Assembly: GCA_030522415.1 (NCBI GenBank)
Contig: CM060125.1
Location: 27,072,667-27,136,666 of the forward strand
Length of the DNA stretch: 64,000 nucleotides
Direction of reading: 5' to 3'
Source of the DNA: Channallabes apus
Taxonomy: Eukaryota; Chordata; Actinopteri; Siluriformes; Clariidae
Under the pieces are notes generated by a model. The model was not told the origin of the DNA. It saw only the letters and a program-made list of their open reading frames with translations, and ran no database searches. The position numbers and the translations under genes were made by a program. Positions within the stretch are counted from its first letter, which is position 1; each line of letters opens with the position of its first letter. Positions 50,301-62,639 of the stretch are shown here, one piece after another.

Positions 50301-51240
50301 ACCCCCTTCCTCCATCCTCTCAGGCCCCTAAAGGCCCACCTGAAGCCCTTTAAAAATAGCAATTTAACCATGTAGCTGAAATTGGGACTGGTTACAGCGC
50401 TAGGATTCTCAGGTGAATTCTGAGCCATTAGTATAGTTGTTTTTTTTTCCCCCCAGCACCAGACAAGACAGCCTCTTGAGCCACCACATTAAAGATCATG
50501 TTTCATGTTGGGAATATCAGCTTGGTTGGGTCAGTTTAAATAAAAATCTCCATGTCTATTCAGGTCACTGTATTTATACAATGTTTAAAAGGCGCTTCAG
50601 CTGTGCTTTGGGAGATCTATTGCGCATCGCCGGGGTTGTTGACGCAACAGCCGAGGAAAGCATTTATATGATTGATTCAAGTCGAGAAGAAGTAAATAAG
50701 GACTGAGGTAAAATCTGTTAAGATTCACTAGTTGAGATTTGCTTTAAAGGTGTGAGACGATTATTTTTGCTTTTCCCCAGCCCACTATGACTACACTCAT
50801 TAATGCAGAAAAAAAAAACATGATTTTTGGAGAATGTGTGAATCCTTGAAACTTTTTTTTTTCTTTTTTTACCTGAAACATTCTTTTATCTATTATAAGC
50901 TGAGAAAAAGTTTAATTTGTAGTCCTTAACTTTTAGTTCTCAAACGTGTTACCTAACCACACATACCCCTGGGCGATTTTGGAATTTTGCACAAATCACA
51001 TGGACGTTGCTTCATCCTGAAAATTTCCTGAAACTCGTGAGAAGAAGAAACGATGTTAATGATACAGTGATACTGATGGACAAAGTCACTTTAAAACTTC
51101 AAGTTAATTATAAGAATGTTTTTGAAACAAATGCTAGCTTGTGCTTGATAATTCCATGAACGCCCAAAAAACCCTAACCCTGGGTTAGCAAATTTCTGAA
51201 CAGTTAAACAAATGTCTGAGATTCTATGCTGGGAAATGTA
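47346..51240. other. Gene desert with microsatellite, repeats and a GC-richer block
   Basis: (GT)n is at 47654-47681. 49120-49300 contains CCATGGAATGCTTAATTCTG and TGTAACAGCAGCTCGACTGA, words typical of a dispersed fish DNA repeat. 50080-50450 is GC-richer and repeat-free (TACTGTCATTAGGCGTCC, GGCTCATTAAAGCAGAGC) and is another enhancer candidate. No protein-coding gene is recognised; the 129-codon frame at 48044 has no recognisable motif. Confidence 0.4.
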
Positions 51241-51244
51241 TATA

Positions 51245-52025
51245 CAGTACTGTGCAAAAGTCTTGGGCACCATATTATATGCTGCACCAATCTTGTTATA
51301 TATGTTTATCATGTCTGCATAATTATGTACATTTAAGCAGTTGGCAGATGCTCTTATCCAGAGCAACTTACATTTTTATCTCATTACACATCTGAGCAGT
51401 TGAGGGTTAAGGGCCTTGCTCAAGGACCCAACAGTAGCAACTTGATGGTTGTGGGGTTTGAACCTGGGATCTTCCGAACCGTAGTCCAATGCCTTAACCA
51501 CTGAGCTACCCCTGGCCCATACAAAATCATCCAGTATTTCCATATATAACTTTAAGAGTATTAACAACTATTTTACTTATAGTCTTGGGCACATACACAA
51601 ATATGGCATAAGCAAAATATGCTTTTGAAAACATTTCTGCATAAAAGAAACTTAAAATAAAATAAACAGTCAATATTTGGAGGGAAAACTTATTGCTTAA
51701 AATCAGGAGTTTTAGACACAAATTTGTGCAGTTTATAAGAAAACAGCTGTTAGGTTTTACTGAGCTTGCTGGAGAATATGAGTTCTGGTAACTTTGTCAC
51801 AGTCGCTCCTTTCTATTTTTATGCACCCCAGGAGTGTACATTAGGTTTTTTTGTTTCCATCTGAAAACTGATCTGAATTGTACTATATATTTGTTTCTTT
51901 ACTGCCATGCATATATTCTCCTGTATTATTTATTTTAATGAATTTTTAAGTTATGTATGAAAATATTGAATGATGTTGTACATAATTATGGAGACATGAT
52001 AAACTAAGACTTTTGTCCAGTATTG
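51245..52025. mobile_element. Non-autonomous Tc1/mariner-type element carrying a SINE
   Basis: The ends are inverted: CAGTACTGTGCAAAAGTCTT at 51245 and the complement of AAGACTTTTGTCCAGTATTG ending at 52025. TA flanks both sides. AGTCTTGGGCAC occurs again internally at 51582-51593, so part of the end may be duplicated. No transposase frame was recognised. A reverse-oriented SINE occupies part of the left half. Confidence 0.75.
51322..51521 (-). mobile_element. tRNA-derived SINE, minus orientation, nested in the Tc1-type element
   Basis: Read on the minus strand, the head is CCAGGGGTAGCTCAGTGGTT (A box) with GATCCCAGGTTCAAACCCC (B box). A body containing GAGCAAGGCCCTTAACCCTC follows. It ends near a GTAAGTTGCTCTGGATAAGA block, a 3' region shared by several fish SINE/LINE families. 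It is related in body sequence to the SINE at 20757. Confidence 0.85.
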
Positions 52026-54173
52026 TATATAAAAAAATAAAGTCATTCAATGATGCTAAATGTCACCACAATCATAGAAAAAAAACCTGGAACATTCCCC
52101 CAGTTCTGCAGACATTGAGAATGGGTAGGTGCTGCCATATCCTCCGCTCTTTATGTAATAGCTGGCGTAATGTAAGCGAAAAGCTGAGAAGAAAAATCAG
52201 CTTTTTTCCCCTTCAGTGCCAGCACCTCATGGCCGAGGGTGTCTAATAAGGAAGCGGATGGTAATTATTGCCGAGAGTCTTTGTGATAACAGGGATCAGA
52301 GCTATTGCGCTGCAGTTCATTAAAGCACTGAGGACTAACATGGGAAAGGTGCTGAAATTAGAAAATGATATCGCTTTGTGGCCTTTCCCCCAAATACGAT
52401 GTTTTCATCATTACGGATCATAACCTTTTCTCGAGGTAGAACAACTTCTTACCTGATGTATATTAATGACCACTTTTTTTTTTTACTTTAAATATAGCTG
52501 TGAGGCCAGGCGAGTGCTAGTACTCTGCAAATTACTAATATGCATTAGAGTAGAAAAATTAAATGAGGGTTAATTCGTGGTTTGTTAAATGCGAATGAAA
52601 ACGCGGACTCCGTTTAGTTCACATCCCTAATGATTTAATAAGTAGTTTTAAGAACTAGTAACAAAGCATCATTAAAAAGTAGCATGAAGGAAATTATAAT
52701 AATCACAACACTATTTTTTGCCAGTACTTTACAGTAATCTAGTTCGCCAATTGCTCATCACGACTCTAATTACGCACTTTTGCATGGGGGGGAAAAATGT
52801 CAAAACTGTAATCAGTGATAAATTCTGAAAACTTTAACCTTAAGCTTGACAATGAAAAAATTAAAAAATATTTTTACTTAGGAAAACAAGGACGAGAAAG
52901 AATATATATTATATTATATTATATTATTATGGAAAAGATCTGGTGGAGTCCCAGGTGAAATCTTTTCATGAAAACAAAGAGCTATCTTGTATATTAAAAC
53001 ACGACGTCACGCTGATGGTCCTTTAACAACCTTGTCATGTTTATAAGATTAAAAACACAACTTGTTACTGAGAAACTTAAAAATTCACTGTCCTGAAGAT
53101 TTCACTCCACTAGAGACTCACTCCATAAATATCTTCATGTGTACGGTTATACATCTTTCTTAAAGGGGGAGTCAGCAATACTGAAGAAAGACTGTTGAGA
53201 TTTGAACTCGATAGCCAAATTAATACACCTCCTCCTTCAGTAGTTCAGCACCTTCCAAAAATTTATGGACACACTGCCAAGGCTCACACTGAACCCCTCG
53301 TCACCCCATCATAGGAATGATGTACAGGATATAAACCATGAATAAAAAGGTGCTGAAGTTTTCTCAAGTTTTTATTAAGATAAAGAACAACCCAGCCTGT
53401 CTTCCCATCTTGTTTTCCAGTTATTTCTGCTGCGAATGTGTGTGTGTGTGAACTGAGCGAGCCTGAGTTGGCATTAACACCAAATGCTCCAGATGAGTTC
53501 GTTTAACTTATTCATAATCACAACTTTGTGGAAAAAGACAATCCCGGCTCTGGTCCTAATAACACAAGCAAATTATGGATGCGAAACCAAGTTCATTAAA
53601 GTATGCGTGGCTTTGCACTGATAATCATCATTATGTGCAAATTACAACTCAAATGTGGTTAACATCAGGGGAAGATCTTAATGGCGCATTCAGGCTAAAG
53701 AGAACCAACAATGGTAATATGTAAATGTTTACGAAGAAACTCACATGCCACACTGACCTTGGGAAAAATCAGAGTTGTGCAATGTAAGTATCTACATGTG
53801 TGTCAAACTTCCTGCCAATCCTGAGAGGACATGAGCCAGAAGCAAAAAGACGAATCCAAGCACTGGCTTCGGGGAGCATTTCCCCTTCTCGCCAGTCCTA
53901 ATAAACACACAAGCACAAAGGATTTAACTACATCAGCCAGTAAAACTCTGTATAGGCATTTAATGAACGATCATGAACTCGCTATAGTATTCTGATGTTT
54001 GATGTCAACATAAAGTTCTCGACCCAGACATGTGTGATTTTGTGTGTTGTGATGCTGCCACTCGATTGGCTGACTGATCAGGCAGGTGGAAAATACATAC
54101 AGACACACACACACACACCGGAGTACGTACACAATTTCTACATTTATAAATATGCATCAATACGATATGTATA
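52026..54173. other. Intergenic DNA with one enhancer-like block
   Basis: 52090-52360 is unique mixed-composition sequence (TGTCTAATAAGGAAGCGGAT, GGTAATTATTGCCGAGAGTC, CATTAAAGCACTGAGGAC) and is a candidate enhancer. The rest is AT-rich with a short (TATAT) run near 52903-52925 and no recognised gene. Confidence 0.35.
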
Positions 54174-55035
54174 CAGCAGTAGTCAAAAGTATGACACACA
54201 TTCATTTTCACAAAGTCTGCGTTTTTAGCTCTTTTTGTCAGATAATATATTTACAAGCACTTCAAAAGTGTCAAAGGCTTTTATTGAGCATTAGGTTTAT
54301 GCAAAGAGTCAATATTTGCAGTGCTGACCCTTCTTTTTCAAGACCTCTACAATTCGCCCTGGCATGCTGTCAATCAACTTCTGGGCCACACCCTGACTGA
54401 TGGCCGCCCATTCTTACATAATCAATGCTTGGGGTTAGACAGAGTTTGTGGGTTGTTGTTTGTTTACACGCCTCTTGAGGATTGAACACAAGTTCTCAAT
54501 GGGATTAAGGTCTGGGGAGTTTTCTGTCCATGAACCCAAAATTTCCACGTTTTCTTCCCTGAGCCACTTAGTTATCAATTTTGCCTCATGGCGAGGAGAT
54601 CCAAAATGCAGGAAAAGGCAACTGTTCTTGGATAGTTGGGAGAAGTTGCTCTCTGAGGATGTTTTTTGTACTGTTCATTTCTCATGGCAGTGTTCTTAGT
54701 CAAAATTGTTAGTGAGCCCACTAGCATCGCTAAGAAGCCAACACACACACGAATGGTCTCAGGATGTTTTACTGTTGGCATGACAAGACTGATGGTTGCG
54801 TTCACCCCTTCTCCAGACAAGATGCCCCAAACAATCGTAAATGGGATTCATCAGAGAAATTACTTTACCCCAGTCCTCAGCAGTCCGATCCCCATACCTT
54901 CTGCAGGATATCAGTTTGATTTTACAGTACTTCCTGGAGATACGTGGCTTCTTTGTTGCCCTTAATGAAATTTATAAAGGTGAGCGCTACCATCAGCCCT
55001 GTGTCATGACAACAGTAACGCATCCTGAGACAACA
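54174..55035 (-). mobile_element. Truncated Tc1-like element with a fold-back copy
   Basis: The left end reads CAGCAGTAGTCAAAAGTATG after TA. The transposase relic is on the minus strand and is broken by indels. Diagnostic plus-strand words are CCCTGGCATGCTGTCAATCA, TTCTCAATGGGATTAAGGTC and CCAGTCCTCAGCAGTCCGAT. The segment 54754-54806 recurs in inverted orientation at 54978-55032. The expected far end is missing. Confidence 0.8.
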
Positions 55036-55505
55036 TTATATAAAGGAAATTAACATCTAAAATTTTATGTCTCGATTTCTTGATCAGTGCATAATTCCTC
55101 ATATCTTACTCGTCATCCTAAATCTAAAATTGAAGTGTGTGTGTCCAGAAAATAAAGTGTATCAGATCCACGAAGAACCCCTTCATGGTCAGTTTACAAG
55201 TTTCCTGTGAGAGAGAGAGAAGAGCTGGAATGAGAGGAAGTGCGGTTGTGGTAATAACTTCTGAAATCAGCCATTAGGTGACTCTAGCCTGAAGCTAAGT
55301 GAAGCAGGAACAATAGAGATCATTATCCAAGGTGATCATATCTGATGGAGGATGTTAGATTAGAGCTTTTAAACATCAAACAAGTGTCTGGCATTCCTCT
55401 ACCTTACTGCTTTTGAAGCTTTTCACTGTCCTCCTTCAAAGCGCTGTTTTTTTCATATTGCCATAAAAATGTCCACATTACGTCCCGTAAACAATTCACC
55501 TTTCT

Positions 55506-55555
<50 letters not shown>

Positions 55556-55689
55556 GTAGGGTTTTCCACTGAGATGAACAGACTGGGACAAGGAACTTTC
55601 TCCAGGTTGCGATGAAGCATCAGTGGTTCTTGTTTCTTCCCAATAAAAAAAAAATGAACATAAGAACCAACTTTATCTCCACCAAAGAA
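55036..55689. repeat. Intergenic DNA with a (GA)n microsatellite
   Basis: (GA)n of about 45 bases at 55508-55552, with a shorter GA-run near 55208-55222. Nothing else is recognised. Confidence 0.7.
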
Positions 55690-56150
55690 GTTTTCTTCCT
55701 CATGCTTTCCTTCTTTTCTGCCTTTTTTTTTGACCCATTTCTACTTTCGTTTGGCTTTCCCTTCCTCTAATCTTTCCATTACCGCCACCCACTTTCATTT
55801 CCTTATCTTTCACTCTCCCTTTCTATCTTTCCTTGATTTTCCACCTTGTATTCATTCTTGCCTGCTCAGTTTTTTCTTTTCCTCCTTTCTGTTCCATCCT
55901 TTCTCTCGTCTTGACAATCTACCTATCTTTTAGTTTCCTTTCTGCATTTTGTGCCTCCCTTCCCTTCACCCTTCAGTTTGCCTTCCTCTTTTCTTTTGCC
56001 ACCCTCCCGTTACACTTTTTCTTCTTTCCTTTCCTCCACTTTTTTTTGTCTTTCTTTCAAATATTGCCTTCATTCTTGTCTTCTCCCCTTCCTTTACATC
56101 CTTGTCATTCTGCATCTATATTTTCTTCCTTTAAAAGTTTTTTTTTTTTA
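55690..56150. repeat. Long strand-asymmetric pyrimidine tract
   Basis: About 460 bases are mostly C and T on the plus strand, built from degenerate TTTC/CCTT words with occasional A or G. Open frames across it read as F/L/S-rich strings and are artefacts of composition. Confidence 0.8.
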
Positions 56151-58579
56151 GCAATCTTTTGTGTTTATCAAAAATTGTAATGTGGCCTTGGGTTGGAACA
56201 AGGTGCTACATAAAGTTATGAATGCAAACTATTATAGCTTGTAAGACAGCAAGAGGATGTCTTTAAAAAAAACATGCAATGACCCGCTGTTGTATTGTGT
56301 TGTGCAAGTGCTGACTGGGTTCATCTTGCATTAAATCGTGTCCTATAAAGTTCAGAGTCTAAATAAAGTGAAATTACATGTACTTTGATCATCATTCGCC
56401 CCCGAGTCCGTTTTAAAAAGTAATCTATTTCTAGGTAAATGGCTCGTCTTGTAATTGGTACTGTGCAATTACAGTCAACATTAAATAGCAAAAATGTCAA
56501 TCATTTGTATGCAAGAGATTTATCCTGGTTGGTGCCGTATCAAGAGTCTATCCCAAGACCTTTGTGCAGGATGATGGAATACACGGTGGGTGTGAAAGAG
56601 TCCATCGCAGAGATTCAAACAGGCCCTTATTCACATGTAGGAGAAATTAACAGCAGCCTGCCTGTCTACCGGCACATTTCTGCGAGGTGGGAAGAAACCA
56701 AAGAACCTGGAGGAAACCCATGGAGAAATGGTTCTCTTTAGAGAGATCTCAGGATCAAACTGACAACCCTGTATGTTTAAGACAGAAACACCGCCTGCTG
56801 CGCCACCATGCAGCCCGTTCACATGAACAATCAATTTATTCAAGAGAGAAAAGCTACGGAATAATTTACTAGGTGAGAGCGGGTGCACAAAAAGCTCCCT
56901 CACTTCAGAAACACTGCGATGAGTGCGATTTGGGCAGCGAGCGAAAAAAAACAGTGCTTATTAAATCATGTCTTTTCTTCTCCTTCCTTCATGCTTTTCA
57001 TGGGTGGTCAGCTATAATCAGTTTACGGCGTGGCTTTTCTCGGCGTGTTAAGTTGGCCTGCGCTCATTTGCACGAGCAGTATGAGAGTTTTTACACAGCC
57101 GTTCTGCTTAATCTGCCTGTAAAGTTGTGCTGGCTCGCTTCCGTGCAGACTGAGGGATGGCGAGAGAAACAAAACGCTCAGCTCTTAATCCACCAAGGCC
57201 TCGATTTCCTCGTCAAACCCTCCCCAAAAGGGATTTACCCACAGTACTCTCTCTCTCTCCCCATACCTTTTTTTTTTCCCCCTAAACACACAGGCGCACA
57301 CACACTCACTGTATAATTTATAAAGCCTAAGCTCTTTCAATACTCCAAAATGACAGATAAACTTTTCTCATTTGCCCCTAATTTGGTCACGCGAGATAAT
57401 GCAGACATCTGAGGGCTTTTTAAACTGCTTTTTAAAATGCATTCCTGAAAGGAGCTGGCTTTGGCATCTTGGCACCTTGTTAGCCTCCAAATAATTATTT
57501 CGAATGCAGAGCTGTCCTTAATGTGCTGATTAATCCTGCTCCCTTTAAAAAAAGAAAGAAAGAAAAGAAACCTCTTTCTTTCAGACCTAACTCGGAAAGA
57601 GAGAGGAAGAGAAAAAGGAAGCGGCTATTCAACGTCTACGCCAGCCTCCATTGTACCAGCTGTCAGATCTGGCATCTCTCTAAGAAACCACGACCACCGA
57701 AATGAGAAAATAAAAAGAAACTTTGTGGTTTTGTGCCAACACATGCCAAATCACTGTGACTGCCACACCATAGCGGATAGCCTAGGCATATAAAAAGAAC
57801 TGACGTGACCAAGACATATGATGTGGATGAAAGATTGAAATATTGAGCGGGAAATGATGATGTAGGTGCAGCCAGATCCCGCTTCCATGAGAAAGTTCAC
57901 TTCAAAATCACTATAAAGCCTCACTACAAAGGGCTCATTCAAAGAAGGTAAATGAGTAAACTGTTATTATTGATAATTCAGTAAACAATTTTACACCCCA
58001 AGACTATTCAAATCAGTTCTCTAGAACAGCCGCTCGAAATATATTTCAAGCTGCCAGGCAAATCAAAAGGTTTATATTAATACACATTTACTCTGTTATC
58101 ATTTCTACAGTAACAACATGTGTATATGCCACATGATTCATATAATCAAAAGTAACAATAATAATAATAATAAGTTAAAATTATAAAAAACAAAACGTAT
58201 AAAAAATATGTCATAAAGCAAATAAACCTACAACTGTTGATATGCTGATGCTTTCTGTAAGAAGAAATTGTACTATTAAACAATTAGCAATTAGAAGGAG
58301 TCTCCAGTACAAGTGCTTCGTTAAACGATTTAGGATTTTTTTTTTTTAAAGACAATTTCAAGACAAAGGGGGAGAGGTAAAAACAAACAAACAAATGTAA
58401 AAATAAACAAACAAATGTTAGAAAAAGACTGTTTAAAGCAGAAAGTGATGGCAGGGAGTAAAAGATGCTTAATTTTCATACAGTGCTGGTGTGAGTTTTT
58501 TATTTCTTTTTTCTGTGTTATATGTAAATGTTAAATAAACTAATGATGTATAAATTTATAATATAATATGGCATATATA
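56151..58579. other. Intergenic DNA with a dispersed repeat fragment and an enhancer-like block
   Basis: 56685-56815 contains GAGGTGGGAAGAAACC, ACCTGGAGGAAACCCATGG and CTGCTGCGCCACCATGCAGC, a fragment of a very common fish dispersed repeat. 57370-57570 is unique sequence (CCAAATAATTATTTCGAATG, GTGCTGATTAATCCTG) and is a candidate enhancer. Short (TAA)n runs are near 58149-58172. No gene is recognised. Confidence 0.45.
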
Positions 58580-58709
58580 CAGGTCCTTCTCAGGCTTGAA
58601 CTACTTCAGTTGTGTGTAATGAATCTAAAATATATGAAAGTCTAATGTTTATCAGTACATTACAGAAAATAACGAACTTTATCACAATATGCTAATTTTT
58701 TGAGAAGGA

Positions 58710-58712
<3 letters not shown>
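58580..58712. mobile_element. Miniature Tc1-like remnant next to a (TA)n microsatellite
   Basis: The ends are CAGGTCCTTCTCA (58580 on) and TGAGAAGGACCT (ending 58712), flanked by TA. The interior is only the right-hand end of a Tc1-type element (GGCTTGAACTACTTCAGTTG, then ACTTTATCACAATATGCTAA), so almost the whole transposase has been lost. A (TA)n run at about 58712-58764 begins at the right border. Confidence 0.8.
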
Positions 58713-58764
<52 letters not shown>

Positions 58765-58767
<3 letters not shown>

Positions 58768-61700
58768 ATATCATCATTTATATATCATTCATATATATAT
58801 AAATAAAACGTGTATATGATAACACACTCCACTATAATAAATTTTTAAGCCCTCCATAATCTAATTTATTATTAACCATATTGCCCTTAGATCATTTCAA
58901 AGATTCGTCTATATTAATGAGGGAGGATAGGATCTTGTTAGAGCTCTGTAATTTGACAAAATTCTGCCTTTAATCTTAGTGAACTCGTGCTGAAGTCCAG
59001 CCTGTTAAACTTCACCCAAAAAAACGTATAAGTATTCCGTATACACGGCGGTTTAAAAAGACATTGAGTGTTACGGTATAATAAGATGTCAATTAAATGC
59101 ATTTTAGGGATTATATATCAAACAGACTCACTCATTGCAGGCACCTAAAGCTGAGATAAAAGCAGCGTCTTAAACACGTTGCTCGCATATTATAAACGCC
59201 TCGGCTGTGACTGGTCTGAAGGTTTTTAAAGGTGTCGGAAATCTGCCCATTAACGATAAGGGCCGACTGGTTTATTCAGCGTGAGTTGCAGCACGCCGGA
59301 GACAAAGTGGAGCTTCATTTATGTGCTAATATGGCACAGGGGAGATAATGAGTGAGGAGAGATCGCTCGGCATGTCAGGCTCGGCCCTTTGAACCGTTCC
59401 TCATTCCTCCTGCACCTGTCATTGCTCTGCAATAAACACAAACAGGCAAACCTGCCAGACTGCACTCATGACTGAAAGGCAATAATTACTTCAGGAAGAT
59501 TTTTTTTCTCTTTTTTTCCCTGCATGAAACATTCACATTCTGGCAGCAATAAACCTCACTGTGCTTTTCACTGAAACTTAAACTGATGCACGTGCACTCG
59601 GAGTTTAAGAGCCAGCATTGCCAAATTGATAAACAAAAAGAAAACATTCATACTGGAGATTCTGTACATCTGACAACTACAAGCAAATGTGCTTTCACCC
59701 CCCCCCGTCACAAACACACAGAAATAATTGTATGATCAAAAACTTGAGTGAAAACTAAACTCTAATAAATATTCTCCTGAATTTCATTGACATTATTTTC
59801 CCCACTGTAGTATTCGGTTTCTCCAAGTTCCTACAAAAACGGCAGACCAAAGCAACAAGGCTGCTTTGATTTGGTAGTGATTAACTGCGTAAAAGTGAAA
59901 CAACAAACTCCGTGTCGTAGTCATAACTGAATTCGAATCCCATTTCTCCTGGTTGAGTGATGTCATATTTATAGCTAATCGCAAGCAGAAGTCGAGGAAA
60001 CGCTCGAGGAACCCATGTGATCCGCGGCCTAGCGGTCGCGATGATGTGTGTAATGCAGTCATTGCTAATTTCCTGGGTGGGTGTTCACAGCCGTCCCATA
60101 AACGTGTTCAGAAATGTACGATTCACCTGGATTTTCCAAGCACACCCGAGTTTTGCTAATACATACCACTGTTTTGACCACCGAATGACCTTTCACCAAA
60201 TGTTAGCGAACAGGCCCATAAAATCTCGCATTAGCGGCCTGCCCCGACCCGTTTCGGTTAACTATTTGCACATGTTGTCGAAGCTGTATAATCATACATC
60301 TGTAGTTTTCCCCTTGCTAATGTTTTACGTGCCCTGTCGAGCACCGGTGGCTTTGAGTCTCAAAGGTTTCTGTGGTAACTGCTCTACATCGGCGTTCCTC
60401 GTGACGGCTTTGACGAATGGGTGTTTTCTTAAATTTTGTGTCTCTCCATTAATGCTACATTAGCCCACTTTAATCCCACATTACAGTACACAATTGTGCT
60501 GGCCGGGCCGTTGCGCGCGTGCACGGTTCTCATGCATGGCCAGTTTTTCGCGTTTTATTATTCACAGAGTGCTATGAAGTTGTGGTTGTGCCTCGGTGCC
60601 TCAAAGTTTCCTCCGCTGTTGTCATAGCAATCACCCAAAACAATGCTCACTCACTATAAACTTGCCCTGATTAGGAATGTACTTGTCTGTAAACGGCAGC
60701 GAAGGAAATCAAAAGCAAGGACGTCAAAGGCTTTAATGTGATGTTTTATATGTCAGCAAATTGCATGAAAATATGCACTTTACAGGGATAGCTGCATCGT
60801 GCTTTGGAACAACAAAACGACTGGATCCGTTAGTTATGGAGTTGCAATACAATAAAAAAAGAAAAGGAAAAAAAAAGTCTTGGCTTTTGAACTTGCTGTA
60901 ATAGATCTCTTATTAGTGGTTAGGGGACGATAAAATAGGCAAAAGCAAAGAAGAAGAAGAAAAAAAAACCTGTTTCTCGGTGGCTGGAGTTCAAACAGGG
61001 GACAGGCCGAGCCCCTGCACAATGGCTTGGAGTGGTGGATCAGCATTGCAGGAATTTTTTTATTTCCTGTTACTCAATTATTCAGCTTTCGTTAGGGGTG
61101 GTGGACGACATCGTCCGCCGTGTGCTTTTCTGATCACTTCAATCCATTCGACAGACGCCGTTTCCCTTCTGACTAGGACCGTGCACGTTGTGTGTGTACG
61201 CCAGTCACCAGATGACTCCACTGAAATCGCAGCACTGGGAGAGTCCTGTTTTCATTACTTAGTCATGGCGAACCCTCAATCAAAACTGCCCTGGTGTTTC
61301 TCCTTGTCTGCTGATGGAGTCAAAACTTATTAAAAAAAAAAAAAAAAAAAACAGGAAACTGTTCCTCACACCCTCTGTTTTTCTTGTTTTAAATGCTCAT
61401 TCATTCTCAGGTCACTCAGGCTTGAACAAATCACCTGCTACCTGAGATGTTGACTTGCTGGTGATTGCTCTCAGCATCTGTCCAAGCTGTTATATACTGT
61501 AGTGTTATATACCAAGTGGAACGTACTGACCTACCTACATACATCCTGGAGAAAACTGAGAACTATCATTAATTTTGTACATTCTTCATCAAAAAACAGC
61601 ATCAATAATGGATTTCAATAATGTGTTGGCCTCGTCGTGGAAAAGGATTTACTATGATACATGCGCCAGGTTTTGTTTTTTTCCCCCTTTTCCCCCCAGT

Positions 61701-62639
61701 AGTCTATCCCAGTACAGTATTTAATACTCAAGCCCACATTAAGTTAAATATACACAAAAGCATTTAGGCATATTAGCATGTATACTTCATTAGAAAAAAA
61801 TCTAAATCTTTTTTTTCTTTTTCAAACAAACTCCCCAAGGCATAAAACATTAAGATTGGGTATTCCTCAGGGAAATAGCCTTGGTCCTTTATCTTCCTCA
61901 TTGTACATGTTTCAGACAAAAAAAACTGTAAGATTGCAAAAGTATTGACATTCATGTTTTCTCTTCTGACTGAATTGGAACCTCTTATCTCAAACAGTAA
62001 TAAAGTTACTAACAACAGTAGAGAGAGAGAAAGTTGCTTAAGGATTTTATTCAGCACAGGCCAAATGCAGCTAGTGTAAGGACTTCTTGCCTAAATAGTT
62101 ATCTGGAGTTTAGCCATCTTTATTTTTCTGCGGCCATTACAGTATATTGGTGATAAATGCATTCAGTTTGAGTAATCAACATGCAAAGCGAATTGTAACA
62201 ATTCTTGAAATGTAATGTTTAACTAATATATCAAAGTACACTACAGAGGGAATAAAACCCAATTTGTTTAAAACCTAATTGAACCAAGTCTTGTGGCATT
62301 AACATATTTTATCCAGAACTCTATACTTTAGCATACTTTTATTGAAAAATAAGCAACAACTGCATGGTGCGATGTCACCTGATATGAAGTGGAGTTACTC
62401 TAATGTGGCCTTCATACTGATACAGAAAACAAACCTCTTACAGAACACATATAAGTAGAAAAAAAAAAGTTTTTACATTCTGCATACATGATGGTCCACT
62501 GTACAAGTACCTGTGGAAGAAACAGGATCAGAATAAAAAGTTGCATTAATATGAACATGGGAAATTAAATAAAGCTCAAACCTTAGAATCCAACAGTGTA
62601 AATGTACAAGAATAGCTACTTGTGTGTCACTAGTTCTTA
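58765..62639. other. Distal gene desert with two enhancer-like blocks
   Basis: 59200-59480 (GCCCATTAACGATAAGGGCC, TTATGTGCTAATATGGC, GAGATAATGAG) and 59980-60550 (GTCATTGCTAATTTCCTGGG, CTCGCATTAGCGGCC) are unique, GC-balanced and free of repeats, so they are enhancer candidates. Poly-A runs are near 60865 and 61332. No gene is recognised; the longest frame (148 codons at 60017) has no domain signature. Confidence 0.4.

Noticed and set aside
55833..56180. 115-codon F/L-rich, membrane-like frame
   Set aside because: It is the translation of a polypyrimidine tract, not a transmembrane protein.
60017..60463. 148-codon plus-strand frame in the distal desert
   Set aside because: The residue pattern resembles no family, and the block looks more like a non-coding conserved island; chance frame more likely.
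61085..61125. Hairpin GGTGGACGACATCGTCCGCC
   Set aside because: Nine-base arms with a mismatch are not unusual in 64 kb, and there is no terminator or repeat context.
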